A stretch of DNA of 64,000 nucleotides from Phytophthora colocasiae (GCA_018806915.1 JAGKQI010000075.1:1-64000), one strand, 5' to 3'. Positions 26,129-38,110 are shown, counted from the stretch's first letter. Program-made: numbers and translations. The notes: a model not told the origin generated them from the letters alone.

Positions 26129-26800
26129 TGTAACGTGTCTAGTTTAGCTCTGCACGCCGAGCTTTGGTCGCCCAGTGCTATTGGGTCCAAGCGTCCGTTG
26201 GCCGTCGGTAGAGGAACTTCCACTAACGACCTATTTGTATTTGCGTTCTCTGTTCATTCTAGGTAAACTACGACTAGCTAGCTCTAAGCCCTTCAATAGA
26301 CTAACACCGTTCGTCCGTTCCGTTATCATCCAAGCACGAGTTACTGCCGTCGACCACTCGGACTCAACACCGCTGTGCGTCGCCCTACTCGTCACAGCCG
26401 TCGAAAGCGTGGAGACCGTCGTCTTCCCTCGCGCTTGTCTGTTCGTTCGTCCAAGTTCCAGCGTCCATCCACCGTTCGTCCGTTCCGTCGTCGCGTATGA
26501 AGCTCACTCCTGAGTCCCGGGTCGCAGAATTAGGTTGCGCTCCTTGCTGCCAATTCGTGAGTAAGCTCCGATGCTCGTTCCCGCCCAGTTCCATCCTGAA
26601 GCGCCGTGCGTCCTATTCTCAGAGGTCGTCGCTGGATACGCATACTACCGCGTGGCGGTATCTCTGCCGCTTCAACCACCGTCTGCTCGACGTTCGTGCC
26701 GGAATGTTGGAGCCCATTACACGACTTCCTCTCTCTAAGGGTCTTCCACGACCCCACCGGCGCAGTAGAGCTGCTCGTTTTCAACAACCGAGACCCATTT
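26129..26800. other. GC-rich unassigned segment, possibly decayed 3' end of the adjacent gypsy fragment
   Basis: Composition changes sharply from the AT-rich repeat. The left edge begins TGTAACG, which on the minus strand would be an LTR end (…CGTTACA), and the segment lies just downstream of a minus-strand gypsy integrase C-terminus, so it may hold that element's 3' UTR and LTR. Direct TTCGTCCGTTCCGT repeats are present. Open frames of 112-178 codons on the plus strand have no recognisable domain. I make no gene call. Confidence 0.35.
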
Positions 26801-27789
26801 GCTCCGCGGGCGGCCGTCCGTCCGTCGCCGTCCGCCGTTCACCGTCCAATGTCGTCATCTGGGCAGAGCTCGTACTCCAGCGTGTAGTGGCCTGCTCGGT
26901 TCCGCCATCTGCGTCGCCGTCGCTCCACCAGGAGTCCAACCGTGTCGTACCTGCTCGTCGCTCCGCCCATTGCCACTCTGTTTCTTTTCGTTCTTTTAAC
27001 TGTCGTTGTTCGACCAGTAGCTGTCGTCGCTGATCGTATGCTATTCCGTCCGTCGTCTTCATCACGGAGTTCAGCGTCAATGTCGTCCGCCGCTTGAGAA
27101 AGTGGACTTGTAGGCTCATAGTAACTAACTAAGAAGGAAACGTGTGCGATGATCGTCTCTTCCTTGCCCAGTCCGTCCTCTCGTACCCGGTTGGTTCCAA
27201 GATACGCAGGGTCCCATCCACTGATAGACAAACTTGGTCGCTCTTGGCCCTCGCGGTGGGTTATACAACCATACCTTGTCGCTGACGTGAAACTCGCGCT
27301 TGTTCCTGACGTTTGTGTTATAGAACTTCGCTTTCCGCTCCTAATCGCGTACACGTGCCATCTCAGCGCACTCGCTGCTCCGTTTCATGGCTTGAAGTAG
27401 CCTCTCGTGGTACATCGACACCTCGCCCACCTCCGTCACCTCAGTCGGTCGCAGAAGCCCGTTAACAGCTCGCAATTTGCGATCCATCATCAATTCGTTC
27501 GGCAAGAGCTTCACGGTTGAGTGCTGCGCGGAGTTGTACGCGTACGCTGCGAACTTCACCCACAGGTTCCAGCCTTTCTGATCCTCGTCCTGCATGAAGA
27601 CCGCTACACAGTCCTTCCAGGTTCTGTGAAAACGCTCCACCAGGCCGACCATCTGCGGTCTGTACGGGGCCGGGTTGATCTGCTTCGCCTGCAACATGTT
27701 CACCAGCTCGTCAATCACGTTACCCGTGAGCTCTGGAGCTCCATCAGTCAATAGCACTCAAAAACGCCAAACTTGAGTATCACTTCTTC
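26800..27789 (-). pseudogene. Ty3/gypsy integrase fragment with C-terminal tail
   Basis: The minus-strand frame 27757-27341 contains the second catalytic Asp of an rve integrase core (LLTDGAPELTG) and the catalytic Glu (GLVERFHRTWKD). After an in-frame TAG near 27340 the reading continues with KFYNTNVRNKREFHVSDKVW (integrase C-terminal region), and after a one-base shift near 27215 with VSFLVSYYEPTSPLSQAA and later HYTLEYELCPDDD, typical of oomycete gypsy tails. The first catalytic Asp and everything upstream are missing, because an A-family LTR piece abuts at 27790. There is at least one further small indel near 27755. It is dead as a gene. Confidence 0.8.
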
Positions 27790-28359
27790 TGTGGTGGAGC
27801 GGATCTGGCCAAAATCTTGTCGAGGCAGGTCTCGATCACCCACTTGCGCCCTGACACCGACTAACGGAGGGGGTCCCCCGATGATACGTGATCTTGCTGC
27901 GTGTAGTGTTCACCTTGTGTACCCGTCAGCATGCGGGTAACGCTCTTTCAGGTGACTTCTGAAGGTGTCTTGTGACGATAAGAATGTCGTAGGTGCCGCA
28001 GGGGTGTGAGCTAGCGTGGGAATACTTCATTCTACCTCGGAGTGGTTGATCCGGGTCGTAGGCGAGTCTTCCAGCCTTGATCCGGTCGCCTGGTCTTCGA
28101 TCCAGGTCTTCCAAGGGTCCAATGTTCGGGATCGAGTCCCTTCCTTTACGTTGCTTGCCGCTTCCTATAGCGGGGGTCTTGATGGGTTGAGAGTCGACGG
28201 GATCGTCCAGCCAAGCAGCCAATTCCTTCCGATCCGTAATAAGCACTTAAAGGATAGATCACTAGGTAGGATAAAGCTGGCCAATATATTACCCAGTCTT
28301 AACCTCTATACTAGATCTCGTCTCCTTAGCTTCTTGATGCCGGTGGGCCAAAGTAGTTT
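27790..28359 (-). mobile_element. truncated A-family LTR
   Basis: It starts TGTGGTGGAGCGGATCTGG like the left end of both element A LTRs (38111 and 50558) and stays alignable through ACACCGACTAACGGAGG and GTCGACGGGATCGTCCAGCC to about 28340, with clearly more differences than the two LTRs of A show between each other. It lacks the other two thirds of the LTR, being cut by the B-family LTR at 28360. It lies in a gypsy integrase fragment. Confidence 0.88.
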
Positions 28360-28719
28360 GACATGATGTTAATTCCGATTTTCGAGCGACAGGTGGATAT
28401 TACGTTACGATGTGATTGGTTATACTATGGGTTATAAGCGAAAGGGACTTTGAGACGCGGCCGCACCCGTGCGACATCTGTGGAAGATTGTGGATAAACC
28501 TTCACCTGACTGTAAAGGGGCCCAAAGGACCAGAAGTGTATGACATGATGTAACTTCAGATTTTCTGGCGTCATGGTGCTGTTACCCAGTGATGTACCTG
28601 GTTACATTTGGTTTTGGAGAGGGAGTATGTGGGACGTGGCTGCACCCGTGTGATATCTGTGGAAGATTGTGGGTAAACCTTCGCCTGAGTGTAAAGGGGC
28701 CCAAAGGACCAGAAGTGTA
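28360..28719 (+). repeat. tandem duplication of the LTR end, 181 and 179 bp
   Basis: TGACATGATGT at 28360 and at 28541 starts two units that both contain TCTGTGGAAGATTGTGG and end in GGCCCAAAGGACCAGAAGTG. The units have diverged, so the duplication is not recent. The B LTRs elsewhere in the window have one unit. Confidence 0.88.
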
Positions 28720-30225
28720 CTTCAGAGTGTGCACAACTCTGAAGGTCAACTACACTCTGTCTGGTCACCGGACTTTTTTCCCCGACGATGAGTGCCTAAG
28801 TTCTGGCGGAAAGTCTCTCAGAAGAACGTATCTCTGAGAGACCTCATCCCGTTACTGCCCAGCGCGACGATGGATGGTTCAAGGATTCACAATATGTACC
28901 CGCAGAGACCAAGTATCGCGCGCCGGACGCCGCGCACCCGCGCAACCCTCAAGATCTTCATGTACGTTGAAGCATTGGTGCTCCGTACTCTGATGTCGTA
29001 CTCAAGACTCTGGTATCTCTAACTCTGAGTGACCAAGACTCTGAAAACCAAGTGATATCAGACTCTAAAAATCAGGATACCAGACTCTGAAACCACCGAA
29101 GATCCAAGACCATACTGAAACCAAGTGAACCCAAGTTCAAGCCACGCATTCAAGTGATTACTGACCTGCACATCCCCCGTAATGACGTCTCTACCTGTCA
29201 ACCCATTGAGATCGGCTGCACAGACTGCATACTGAGACCAAGTCAAGATATTTTATACATACAAGAGCCAAGTATACCTGACATATGAAGACTGACTGCT
29301 GAAAGGACGCAAGAGATGACAAGAAGAAGAGAGATACCAGAAAGATATGATAGTTATGAGGAAGATAAACGATAAACAGAGTTCAATTTGCCGTGTAACC
29401 CAGAAGTCGTTGTATTTCTGTTTGCAAGGCCACGCCAAGCATCGCTGCCGTGTGATCTCTCGCCTATTCAATCCCCTTAGGCGGAGATCAGGCAACGTAG
29501 CGACCTGAAAGGACCCGCCTATTCCATATCCTAGTTGGGTCGTTTGTTTTGTCTCTAGCGGTAGCCCATTTCATATTGCTCGTTTGGACAGGCTCTGGAA
29601 ACTAGACAGTCGTTTTCAGAGTGCAAGGTAGACTGTTATATATAGCCGATTGTATTGGTTTATATTTTCCCTCTATACTAGAGGGTGGTGCGCGAACGTA
29701 AAGGGATACCAGACAGACCAGGTGTCTGGTAGCAAGTCCCTAGTTGACCTGGAGTGTTAGCCCACCGTTCAAGGGCCTAGAAAGAATAAGAACGGCTGTA
29801 TATATTTGTATATTTTCGAACTCTATACATTGGTTGTTTATCTCTGAAAGTCAAGTATCTCGGTTCTGGATTTGTGATATTCAGACACCGATTTCAGACT
29901 TTCTCTGGTATTTCCATCTCTTTTCGACCGCCGACTTCCTGGAAACCATCTTGGTTCCCAGAGATTCTGACTCCCGAACGCTCCTGGAAGGATTTCCTGA
30001 ATACCGACACCAGACTCCAAGGGAACCCCAACTTCTCTTCACAACACATTCTCAGACTCCGGCGAGGGTCATATTTCCGAAGACAACGAACCCACGAGGA
30101 TACCGCAAGGTACCACACGCCAACCTACCGTTGTACGGCTCTGAAAACCTCTTTTCAGTAGTCGTATAACTAGGGTTCACTATACGCCCCTGCTCCGCGA
30201 CCAAAGTTTCACCGACTTCGCGACA
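28360..30225 (+). mobile_element. B-family LTR in opposite orientation, diverged subfamily
   Basis: The reverse complement of the B LTR at 31791-33685 can be followed along the whole segment with many substitutions: TGACATG at the left end, GACCTCATCCCGTT, CCTATTCCAT, GACCAGGTGTCTGGT, GACAACGAACC and the terminal GACTTCGCGACA at 30225. It is the only B LTR in this orientation. No element body is attached on either side, so it is a solo or truncated LTR. Its first 360 bp are a tandem duplication. Confidence 0.85.
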
Positions 30226-30533
30226 TGTACTTCAGAGTGTGCACAACTCTGAAGGTCAACTACACTCTGTCTGGTCACCGGACTTTTTTCCCCGACGATG
30301 AGTGCCTAAGTTCTGGCGGAAAGTCTCTCAGAAGAACGTATCTCTGAGAGACCTCATCCCGTTACCGTCCAGCGCGATGATGGATGGTTCAAGGATTCAC
30401 AATATATACTCACAGAGATCAAGTATCGCGCGCCGGACGCCGCGCACCCGCGCAACCCTCAAGATCTTCATGTACGTCGAAGCATTAGTGCTCCGTACTC
30501 TGGTTTCGTACTCAAGACTCCGGCAAAGGATGG
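30226..30533 (+). mobile_element. fragment of a B-family LTR
   Basis: The segment is nearly identical to 28718-29020 (internal part of the preceding LTR) and directly follows that LTR's terminal CGCGACA. It is cut off at about 30533, where piggyBac-like coding sequence begins. Either a second LTR was truncated here or part of the first was duplicated. Confidence 0.8.
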
Positions 30534-31790
30534 AAGGCCCGCAAGCCGGCGGGTTAAGTGTGGACTTCATCTACGTGAAGCCAGGAGTCAAGGGGCGTTT
30601 GGATGTGTCAAGACGTGGTTTGGACTACTTTGTCGGTGCGTGGCTACGCTAATTCTGTATTGATGCGATTATAGGCTAATCAGTTGCATTACAGGGGAAA
30701 AGGAGCTGATGTATTTCGGGCGACAGTCTAGTTTGCTGGGACTAGAAGCCCCACCACCAAGGTTTTCAACGGCCACGCCTATACCCCAGGTAGAAGGAAT
30801 GGAACGCGACCAGGAACGTCTTGCTCACGAGCCGGCGACTTCTGTGGTTCCGATTCCTCCCGTCACTGCTACATCTGCTACAGTTCAGGTACCTTCAAGT
30901 TCGGTAGATTCTGTTGCTTCGCATGCTTCCACTCCGGATAATACAGAACAAGTTTCTGCCGCATCTCTCGCTATTCAGGAGAATACTGATTACGATATCC
31001 GCACTCAATGCGCGGATAGGGATGAAGAGGCAAAGAGCGAAAGCGATGTTCATGATGACTCTGTTCATCAGTTGATTTCTCTGGATAAATTTGACGACGA
31101 GTTTTTCCTGGATGCTATGCGGAACGAAATTCTGTTCGACCGAGCCGATGCTGATGATGTCAATATACGCAAACATCCTAATGATAGCTGCTCGGAGTCA
31201 GAAGCGGACGATGATGATGATGGAAATGGCAATTCCAGTGATGAAGATGCTCGAGGTGTGGAGGATGTCGACGACAGTGACAGTGACGACGAGGTAGACT
31301 ACAGCGTCGGCATGATAAGCGATGATCTTCGAGAGCTTGGCTCGTCAGGCTGGGTGACCTACGATGAAGACCACTGCGGTAAGTCCGGATAATACAGAAT
31401 ATGACCGATGGTGTTCTAACTTACGCTGTATTTTATGGTTACATAGGAGATCTGAAGCTGGATGCAGCTGGCGATTATTACGATGGACCGTCGGGGCCTA
31501 CACGTTCGGCAGTTGCTTACGCGGATTCCCCGCTGGGCATGTTCTTTACTTTCTACCCAAGGCGATGTGGAAGCGAATAGCAGACGAATCCAATCGCTAC
31601 AGAGAACAAAACATCTCCTTGTTAGCTGCATCCCGCAGTGACAAGCTGCTCAAGCGTCAAGAGAAGGACCCACGCATTAGGGTACCCAGCCTGGAGGAAA
31701 TTGAAAAGAGCTTGCGAAAATTCAAGGCAATTAAAGCGCAAGAAATTGTGCATGTTATTGCGCTGTTATTTGCCCGAGCGTTAGCTCCCA
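30534..31790 (+). pseudogene. piggyBac-like transposase, 5' part, interrupted by LTR
   Basis: Three exons can be read: 30534-30635, 30695-31378 and 31447-31790, separated by GT-AG introns of 59 bp (30636-30694) and 68 bp (31379-31446), both phase 1. Joining restores a continuous frame with DYFVGEKELMYFGRQ at the first junction and CGDLKLDAAGDYYDGPSGPT at the second. The third exon contains ADSPLGMFF, then after a one-base deletion near 31545 YFLPKAMWKRIADESNRYRE and EIVHVIALLFARALAPM, the N-terminal signature of oomycete piggyBac-like (DDE_Tnp_1_7) transposases as I know them. A long acidic Ser/Asp stretch precedes the domain. The gene has no visible start (cut by the LTR fragment at 30533) and is cut at 31790 by a B LTR before the catalytic core. 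Family assignment is from recalled motifs, not a search. Confidence 0.72.
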
Positions 31791-33685
31791 TGTCGCGAAG
31801 TCGGTGCAACTTTACCGCGGTGCAGGGGCGTACAGTGAACCTGGAAGTGTGACTACCGGTAATGATACCAGAGTCGCACAGCAAGGTGGGCGTGTGTTAC
31901 CTTGTGCTGTCCTCGTAGGTTCGTTGTCTTGGTAATGAGACCCTCGCCGGGGTCGTGAGAGTGTTGCTGAGAGTGAGGGTTCCTTGCGTAGACCGTCGGA
32001 TGTCCTTCTGGTCCTCACAGGAGCGCGCTTGGGAGTCGAACGTTTTCCGGTGAACACTTGTGTACACCAGAGATTTCTGAAAACAAAAGAGAAATTAATA
32101 CAAAGGGAAGTCCTGTTACTAGACTTCCGAGATAACCGCAATATAGAGTTCCGATATACAAATATGTAGCTGCTCTTATTCTTTCCTGGCCCTCGAGCAG
32201 TGGGCTAGTTCTCCAGGTCAACTAGGGAAATGTTCACCAGACACCTGGTCTGTCTGGTTTTCCCGTAACTTTCGCGCACCACCCTCTAATATATAGAGGG
32301 AAAATAAACCAATACACTATCAGTTATATAACAGTCTACCGAGCGTCTTGAGAGCGACTGTCTAGCTCCCAAAACCTGTCCAAACGTACAATATGAAATG
32401 GGCTACCGTTAGAGACAAGACAAACGACCCAACTAGTAAATGGAATAGGTGGGTCCTCTCAGGTCTCTACGTTACGCTGATCTCCACCTAACGGGGCTTG
32501 ATAGGTGAGAGATCACACGACTCAAAGCTTTGTCGTGGCCTTACACTTTCCAAAGAACCGAAGAATCGACCTTGGGGTTATAACGCAATTTGAACTCGTT
32601 ACTATAAGGCAAATTGAACTCTGGTTAAACTATCTCGTATCTCTCTGTCTTCTATCTTCCATATTCTCATATACACTTGGTCTCAGTATAACTCAGGAAT
32701 CTTCACTTGGGATCACTATGGTAGTCGATGCTGCAGATCTTGTTGAGTCGACACTTAATGATGTCATTACAGGGATGAGCAGGTTGCGTTTCACTTGATT
32801 GCGTGAGGTCGTGTTGGGTACACTTGGTTTCAGTATGGGGTGGACTTCAGAGTGTCAGAGTCTGGTATCCTGTTCATCAGGGTCTGGAATCATGTGCGTC
32901 GGAGACATGTTCATCAGAACCATGTACTCCGGAATCATGTACATCAGAGTCGTAATACCAGAGTCGTGATACTTGGGTCTGATCATCGGAGTCTTGTACG
33001 TCGGAGTCTGTTCATCGGAAACTGGTGATGTCTGGAATATTGCTTTTATATAAGCCGGACACATCAGACTTGTTCACCAGAATCATGTTCGTCAGACTCA
33101 TGTACGTCGGACTTCATGTACGTCAGACTTCATGTACGTCGGACATCATGTACGTCAGACTTCATGGAGTGATATCAGAGTTTCCATGCGTGATACCAGA
33201 AATCCATGAGTGTTTTCAGGGTGCGGAGCACGTATGCTACAACGCACGAAGTCCAATTGGGATATGCGTGGGGTGCGCTACGTGCGGTGCGCGATACTTG
33301 GTATCTTGTGGGTATAACTGTATTCCTTGAACCATCATCGTCACACAGGACGGCAACGGGATGAGGTCTCTCAGAGATACATTCTTCTGAGAAACTTTCT
33401 GCCAACCTTTAGGCACTCATCATCGGGGAAAGTCCGGCGATCAGACTGAGTGTTGTTGTCTCTCGGAGTTTGTGCACTTTTCCGAGGAACACTTCTGATC
33501 TCTTGGGCCCCTTTGCAGTACAGGTGAAGGTTAATATATATATTTCTTCCACAGATCCATCATATTGTCGCACGGGACATAACCTCGTCCCACATCTCCC
33601 TTTCTCCCACAACCCAGTATGTGTCCAATCACATCACAGCGTAACGTCCATATCCACTCAAAAAATCGTAATTAGCAACGTGTCA
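31791..33685 (-). mobile_element. B-family LTR 1 (3' LTR of a minus-strand element)
   Basis: The LTR is 1,895 bp and on the minus strand runs TGACACG...CTTCGCGACA. Orientation is inferred from a polypurine tract just outside the TGACA end (33686-33699) and from the PBS outside the CGCGACA end of LTR 3 at 62987. It interrupts a piggyBac-like gene. It contains the intact insertion site GGTATAAC/TGTATTCC (33303-33320) that element A occupies in LTR 2, a TATATATATTAA box region near 33535, and a 16-bp minisatellite. Confidence 0.88.
33097..33165. repeat. 16-bp minisatellite in the B LTR
   Basis: Four units of CATGTACGTCRGACTT occur here and three in LTR 2 (about 37908-37955), which explains most of the length difference in that part. 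The surrounding 32840-33180 is a more degenerate mix of TCAGAGTC, GTCGGAGTC and CATGTAC words. Confidence 0.85.
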
Positions 33686-33699
33686 ACCGCCCCTCCTGG
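33686..33699 (-). promoter_or_regulatory. polypurine tract of the B element
   Basis: The minus strand reads CCAGGAGGGGCGGT directly before the TGACACG end of LTR 1. A purine-rich block in this position primes plus-strand DNA synthesis in LTR retrotransposons. Element A has the similar AGGCTGGGGGCGGA before its 3' LTR. Confidence 0.7.
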
Positions 33700-33939
33700 T
33701 CATAATTCGTCAGTGCGGAACTTTCTCCAAACTGAGCATCATGGCCAGGACAGTACGTTAGAAGTCCCGTGAATAGTGTAGCTGTGACGCTCTCAAAACC
33801 TCCGGGATTTCAGAGTCTCTGGTGTCCTGTCGCTCAGTGTGATTCCATCAGACTCAGAAATAGCCAACTGTCGTATCCCACAAACGGCCACATCCCGATT
33901 TCCTTTCTGACACACAAGTCAGAAGAAGATCCAGCAACC

Positions 33940-36614
33940 ATGGGCTCTCCACCGGCTTCTACTACTGACAACGCCTCGGGCACTGGGCCTGCTTCGGCAT
34001 CCGTAGCGTCGCGAGGTGGTGGTGACGGTGCTCCCGCATCACCTGGTGGCAGCTCAAGCGCCCCAGCCTCACAGTCGAGCGCGTCCGCCGCTCCGAAGCA
34101 GGGCGTCGATGTCGCTGACAGCGATGAGCACGTGAACATGCCGGATACTTCTGCGGCCTCTGTTCCTACGAGTCCTTCTTCTGGCGTCGCAGTTTCGTTC
34201 CCCAGAGGGCCACATATTCTCTCTACCACCGAGGTGGATGATCTGTTTGGGCCCGGACAACAACCGTTGAACGAAGAGAAGTCCGACGTCCCTTCCAACT
34301 GGGTGGACCCGAGCCAACGCCTGAAGGACGGCCATTCTTGGTTGGCGTTCCGGCGCTCGCTGAAGACTTTCGTGGGAAACCACATAGCGAACATCTACGG
34401 GGGACCAGGCGTTCTGGTGGGCCTCGAGGGCTTTACGCCGGCCGACATCTCGGAGCTTGAGCGCGTGATTCCTGACTTCACTGAAGGTCAGATGCTCGTT
34501 CCACATGTAGACAGCCGTAACGGCATGAGTCTTGAACACACACATGGGGTCCGTTGACGTCCTCCGGGAATTGGCAGCAATCCTCCTGCACCTCCCTCAT
34601 CAGCGTCTCGCTGAGCGGGTGTACAAGACGGGTTATCTGAAGCAGATGGCTGGCGCGCACCGTCGGCTTCGACTCCAAGTAGAGTCCCAGGGCGGTGCAT
34701 CTCTGGTGGACACGGCCGCTATCCAGAACGAGTCCGAAGATCTCAAGCGTCAGTGGGTCTTCAACTGCCAGTATTGGCGTCATGAAGTGCTGGACGCCCG
34801 GCGTACTGCCAGTGAGGTCGAAGATCGTGTGAATGCGGAGTCCAAGAGTCTCGCGTCGCACTATCAGGACCAGATAGATGCCCTGGAGGCCGAGAAGTCG
34901 GCCTTGGAAGAACGCCTGGAGGACTCTCGAGCGGAGGTCCGGTTGCTGGAAACTCGCCCCACGACCATAGCCACAGACTCCTGGGGTTTTCTGGAGTACC
35001 TGTTTGAACACGGGGAGTTGAACGGCAGTTGGGTACGTCTTCGGGAGCTTCTGGTGAACTTCCAAGAGGGGAAGGCGCCGCCTGGAGACTGGGACACCAT
35101 CATCAACGTGACTGCGATGGATCAGCGCAAGGCGGAAATCCTGACTTCTCCAAGCGTCTGGCTAAACATCGGTCCGACCAAGCAGCAGCGGCCAAGAAAT
35201 CGACCAAAGTGCTGGATCTGACGGGTGCTGGCAGTGGTGTGACGGTCTCCGGTGGGCATGCTGGCAGCTCCGAGAAGTCAGGCACTCGCCCGGTGAACAA
35301 GTCTAGGTCGCCTACCAGGTCAACCAAATCTTCCGGTTCTCCGCCACCCAAGCCTACCAGACCTTCTGGGAAACATCGGGTTCGTGTTCCTCAGGATCGC
35401 CCCAAGAACTATACGCCGGGCATCGATTCGGTGCGTCCGGCGAACGCCAAGTCTCCGGTGTCCAAGGACGCAGTTCACACTATGTTACCGGCTGGAGTCG
35501 TCTGGGAAGAAGTTCGTCCAGACTTGCGCTTGGCTCTTCTCGCCGGCATTTCTTACGAGACAGCGATGAAGTGGCTGCGCACTGACAAGCCTGCCCACAG
35601 CCTGTTCACGGGGCGCCCCTTGGTACAAATGCTAGTGAGCATGATGTACTGGTGCAAGCTGAATCAGACCCCGTGGACTTCGTACGTCCCAGAGACGTAT
35701 TACAAGATGGCTGAGGAGGAACTGCGCCGTCTTCAGAAGAACGATGTGGAGCCACCGGTCTGGGAGACACTGGACGCTCACGTCCCGTATCCTATCAGTG
35801 AGCCTGAGTCCACAGAGGATTACCCTCAGAAGGACCCGGACTTCAAGGAGTCTGGTGAACAAGAATCTGTATCCAGCGACAGTGATCTGACGACGAAAAG
35901 TCAAGTGGCAACAGCGATGACTCTGACGACGATGAGTCTGACGGTCATTCGCATGCCGGTAACAAGCGTCCGCGAGACTACGAGTCCAGCGATTCAGACG
36001 ACTCGGGTCCGATAATCCCCACCAAGAAATCCAAGCGGGGTAGTGTACACGAGACATCCTGATCCAAGTCAGGCAGTCAGAAGTCCGGTGGCACTTCCAC
36101 GTCAAGTCCCAAAAGCAAGAAGTCCGGTGGTTCGCCCAAGTCGAGCTCCAAGGACAAGAAGTCTCAAGACTCCAAGTCGCCTAAGAGTTCTTCGGGCAAG
36201 CGACCTTCTGGTAAACTCCGGAAGTCAAGTCTGGTATCCAAGTCGTACAAGTCGCTGATGCCAAAGGCATTGCTGACGGTTGAGGCCCCGGACACATTGT
36301 TCATCGTGGCTGTACTACGGCATCCTGGTCCAGCCGACAAGTGACACCAAGACGTCCATCGGGCAGACTCCAGGGTTCCCAGACTTCGAGCCCCACAGAC
36401 ACAGTCTGGCACGCCTCAAGAAACGCTGGAACTCCAAGAAGTACCAAGCTTTGCTGGACGAAGTGCCAGCTCCCTGGGAGGTCATGTACCAGAACCGCCG
36501 GACCGAGCTATATTTTCACCGGCGTGACGATCTCTGTCCCTTGGTTCAGGCGGACATCGAAGAACTCGCGTCTCTCATGAACAAGCACGCTCAAGCGTTG
36601 TGGGAACGCACTGA
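33940..36614 (+). pseudogene. antisense gene of B element, copy 1 (coiled-coil protein)
   Basis: The gene reads on the plus strand, opposite to the element, starting about 250 bp from the 3' LTR. The chosen start is ATG at 33940 (MGSPPAST); the frame is open upstream to 33769. An apparent frameshift near 34550, shared with copy 2, is removed by a 61-bp GT-AG intron (34517-34577, phase 1). The protein has a Ser/Ala/Pro-rich N-terminus, a long coiled coil (about 34700-34960, heptads in DQIDALEAEKSALEERLEDS), a basic Pro/Ser/Lys-rich linker, acidic Ser/Asp runs and a C-terminal PWEVMYQNR...FHRR...QALWERT block (36472-36612). One-base indels near 35142, 35887 and 36300 and a stop near 36058 break the frame, and LTR 2 cuts it at 36614. 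It is not a recognisable gag; I know no function. Confidence 0.72.
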
Positions 36615-38110
36615 TGTCGCGAAGTCGGTGCAACTTTTACCGCGGGACCTGGAAGTGTGACTACCGGTAATGATACCAGAGTCGCACAGCAAGGTGGGCG
36701 TGTGTTACCTTGTGCTGTCCTCGTAGGTTCGTTGTCTTGGTAATGAGACCCTCGCCGGGGTCGTGAGAGTGTTGCTGAGAGTGAGGGTTCCTTGCGTAGA
36801 CCGTCGGATGTCCTTCTGGTCCTCACAGGAGCGCGCTTGGGAGTCGAACGTTTTCCGGTGAACACTTGTGTACACCAGAGATTTCTGAAAACAAAAGAGA
36901 AATTAATACAAAGGGAAGTCCTGTTACTAGACTTCCGAGATAACCGCAATATAGAGTTCCGATATACAAATATGTAGCTGCTCTTATTCTTTCCTGGCCC
37001 TCGAGCAGTGGGCTAGTTCTCCAGGTCAACTAGGGAAATGTTCACCAGACACCTGGTCTGTCTGGTTTTCCCGTAACTTTTGCGCACCACCCTCTAATAT
37101 ATAGAGGGAAAATAAACCAATACACTATCAGTTATATAACAGTCTACCGAGCGTCTTGAGAGCGACTGTCTAGCTCCCAAAACCTGTCCAAACGTACAAT
37201 ATGAAATGGGCTACCGTTAGAGACAAGACAAACGACCCAACTAGTAAATGGAATAGGTGGGTCCTCTCAGGTCTCTACGTTACGCTGATCTCCACCTAAC
37301 GGGGCTTGATAGGTGAGAGATCACACGACTCAAAGCTTTGTCGTGGCCTTACACTTTCCAAAGAACCGAAGAATCGACCTTGGGGTTATAACGCAATTTG
37401 AACTCGTTACTATAAGGCAAATTGAACTCTGGTTAAACTATCTCGTATCTCTCTGTCTTCTATCTTCCATATTCTCATATACACTTGGTCTCAGTATAAC
37501 TCAGGAATCTTCACTTGGGATCACTATGGTAGTCGATGCTGCAGATCTTGTTGAGTCGACACTTAATGATGTCATTACAGGGATGAGCAGGTTGCGTTTC
37601 ACTTGATTGCGTGAGGTCGTGTTGGGTACACTTGGTTTCAGTATGGGGTGGACTTCAGAGTGTCAGAGTCTGGTATCCTGTTCATCAGGGTCTGGAATCA
37701 TGTGCGTCGGAGACATGTTCATCAAAACCATGTACTCCGGAATAATGTACATCAGAGTCGTAATACCAGAGTCGTGACACTTGGGTCTGATCATCGGAGT
37801 CTTGTACGTCGGAGTCTGTTCATCGGAAACTGGTGATGTCTGGAATATTGCTTTTATATAAGCCGGACACATCAGACTTGTTCACCAGAATCATGTTCGT
37901 CAGACTCATGTACGTCAGACTTCATGTACGTCGGACATCATGTACGTCAGACTTCATGGAGTGATATCAGAGTTTCCATGCGTGATACCAGAAATCCATG
38001 AGTGTTTTCAGGGTGCGGAGCACGTATGCTACAACGCACGAAGTCCAATTGGGATATGCGCGGGGTGCGCTACGTGCGGTGCGCGATACTTGGTATCTTG
38101 TGGGTATAAC
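36615..38110 (-). mobile_element. B-family LTR 2, left part
   Basis: It is almost identical to LTR 1 apart from a missing 20-bp block after TTTTACCGCGG and one 16-bp minisatellite unit fewer. Element A splits it at 38110; the rest is at 52101-52465, and the total without A is about 1,861 bp. It directly follows the truncated antisense gene of copy 1, so either this B element inserted into the first one or recombination joined them. Confidence 0.9.
38107..38110. other. target-site duplication of element A, left copy (TAAC)
   Basis: TAAC here and at 52097-52100 flank the A LTRs. The unoccupied site in LTR 1 reads GGTATAACTGTATTCC with TAAC once, which proves the insertion point and the 4-bp duplication. 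Confidence 0.93.

Noticed and set aside
26175..27033. Two plus-strand ORFs (112 and 178 codons)
   Set aside because: They overlap the antisense side of a gypsy integrase tail, have no domain and are full of simple TCCGT repeats.
28360..30652. Small ORFs inside LTRs (for example 76, 116 and 141 codons)
   Set aside because: They occur in several LTR copies but are interrupted or shifted between copies and have no domain; the last 34 codons of one are the piggyBac first exon.
31791..36614. B element as a plus-strand element with LTR 1 as 5' LTR and the coiled-coil gene as gag
   Set aside because: There is no PBS after 33685 and no polypurine tract before 36615, whereas minus-strand signals exist at both expected places (33686 and 62968), and the PBS leader matches element A.
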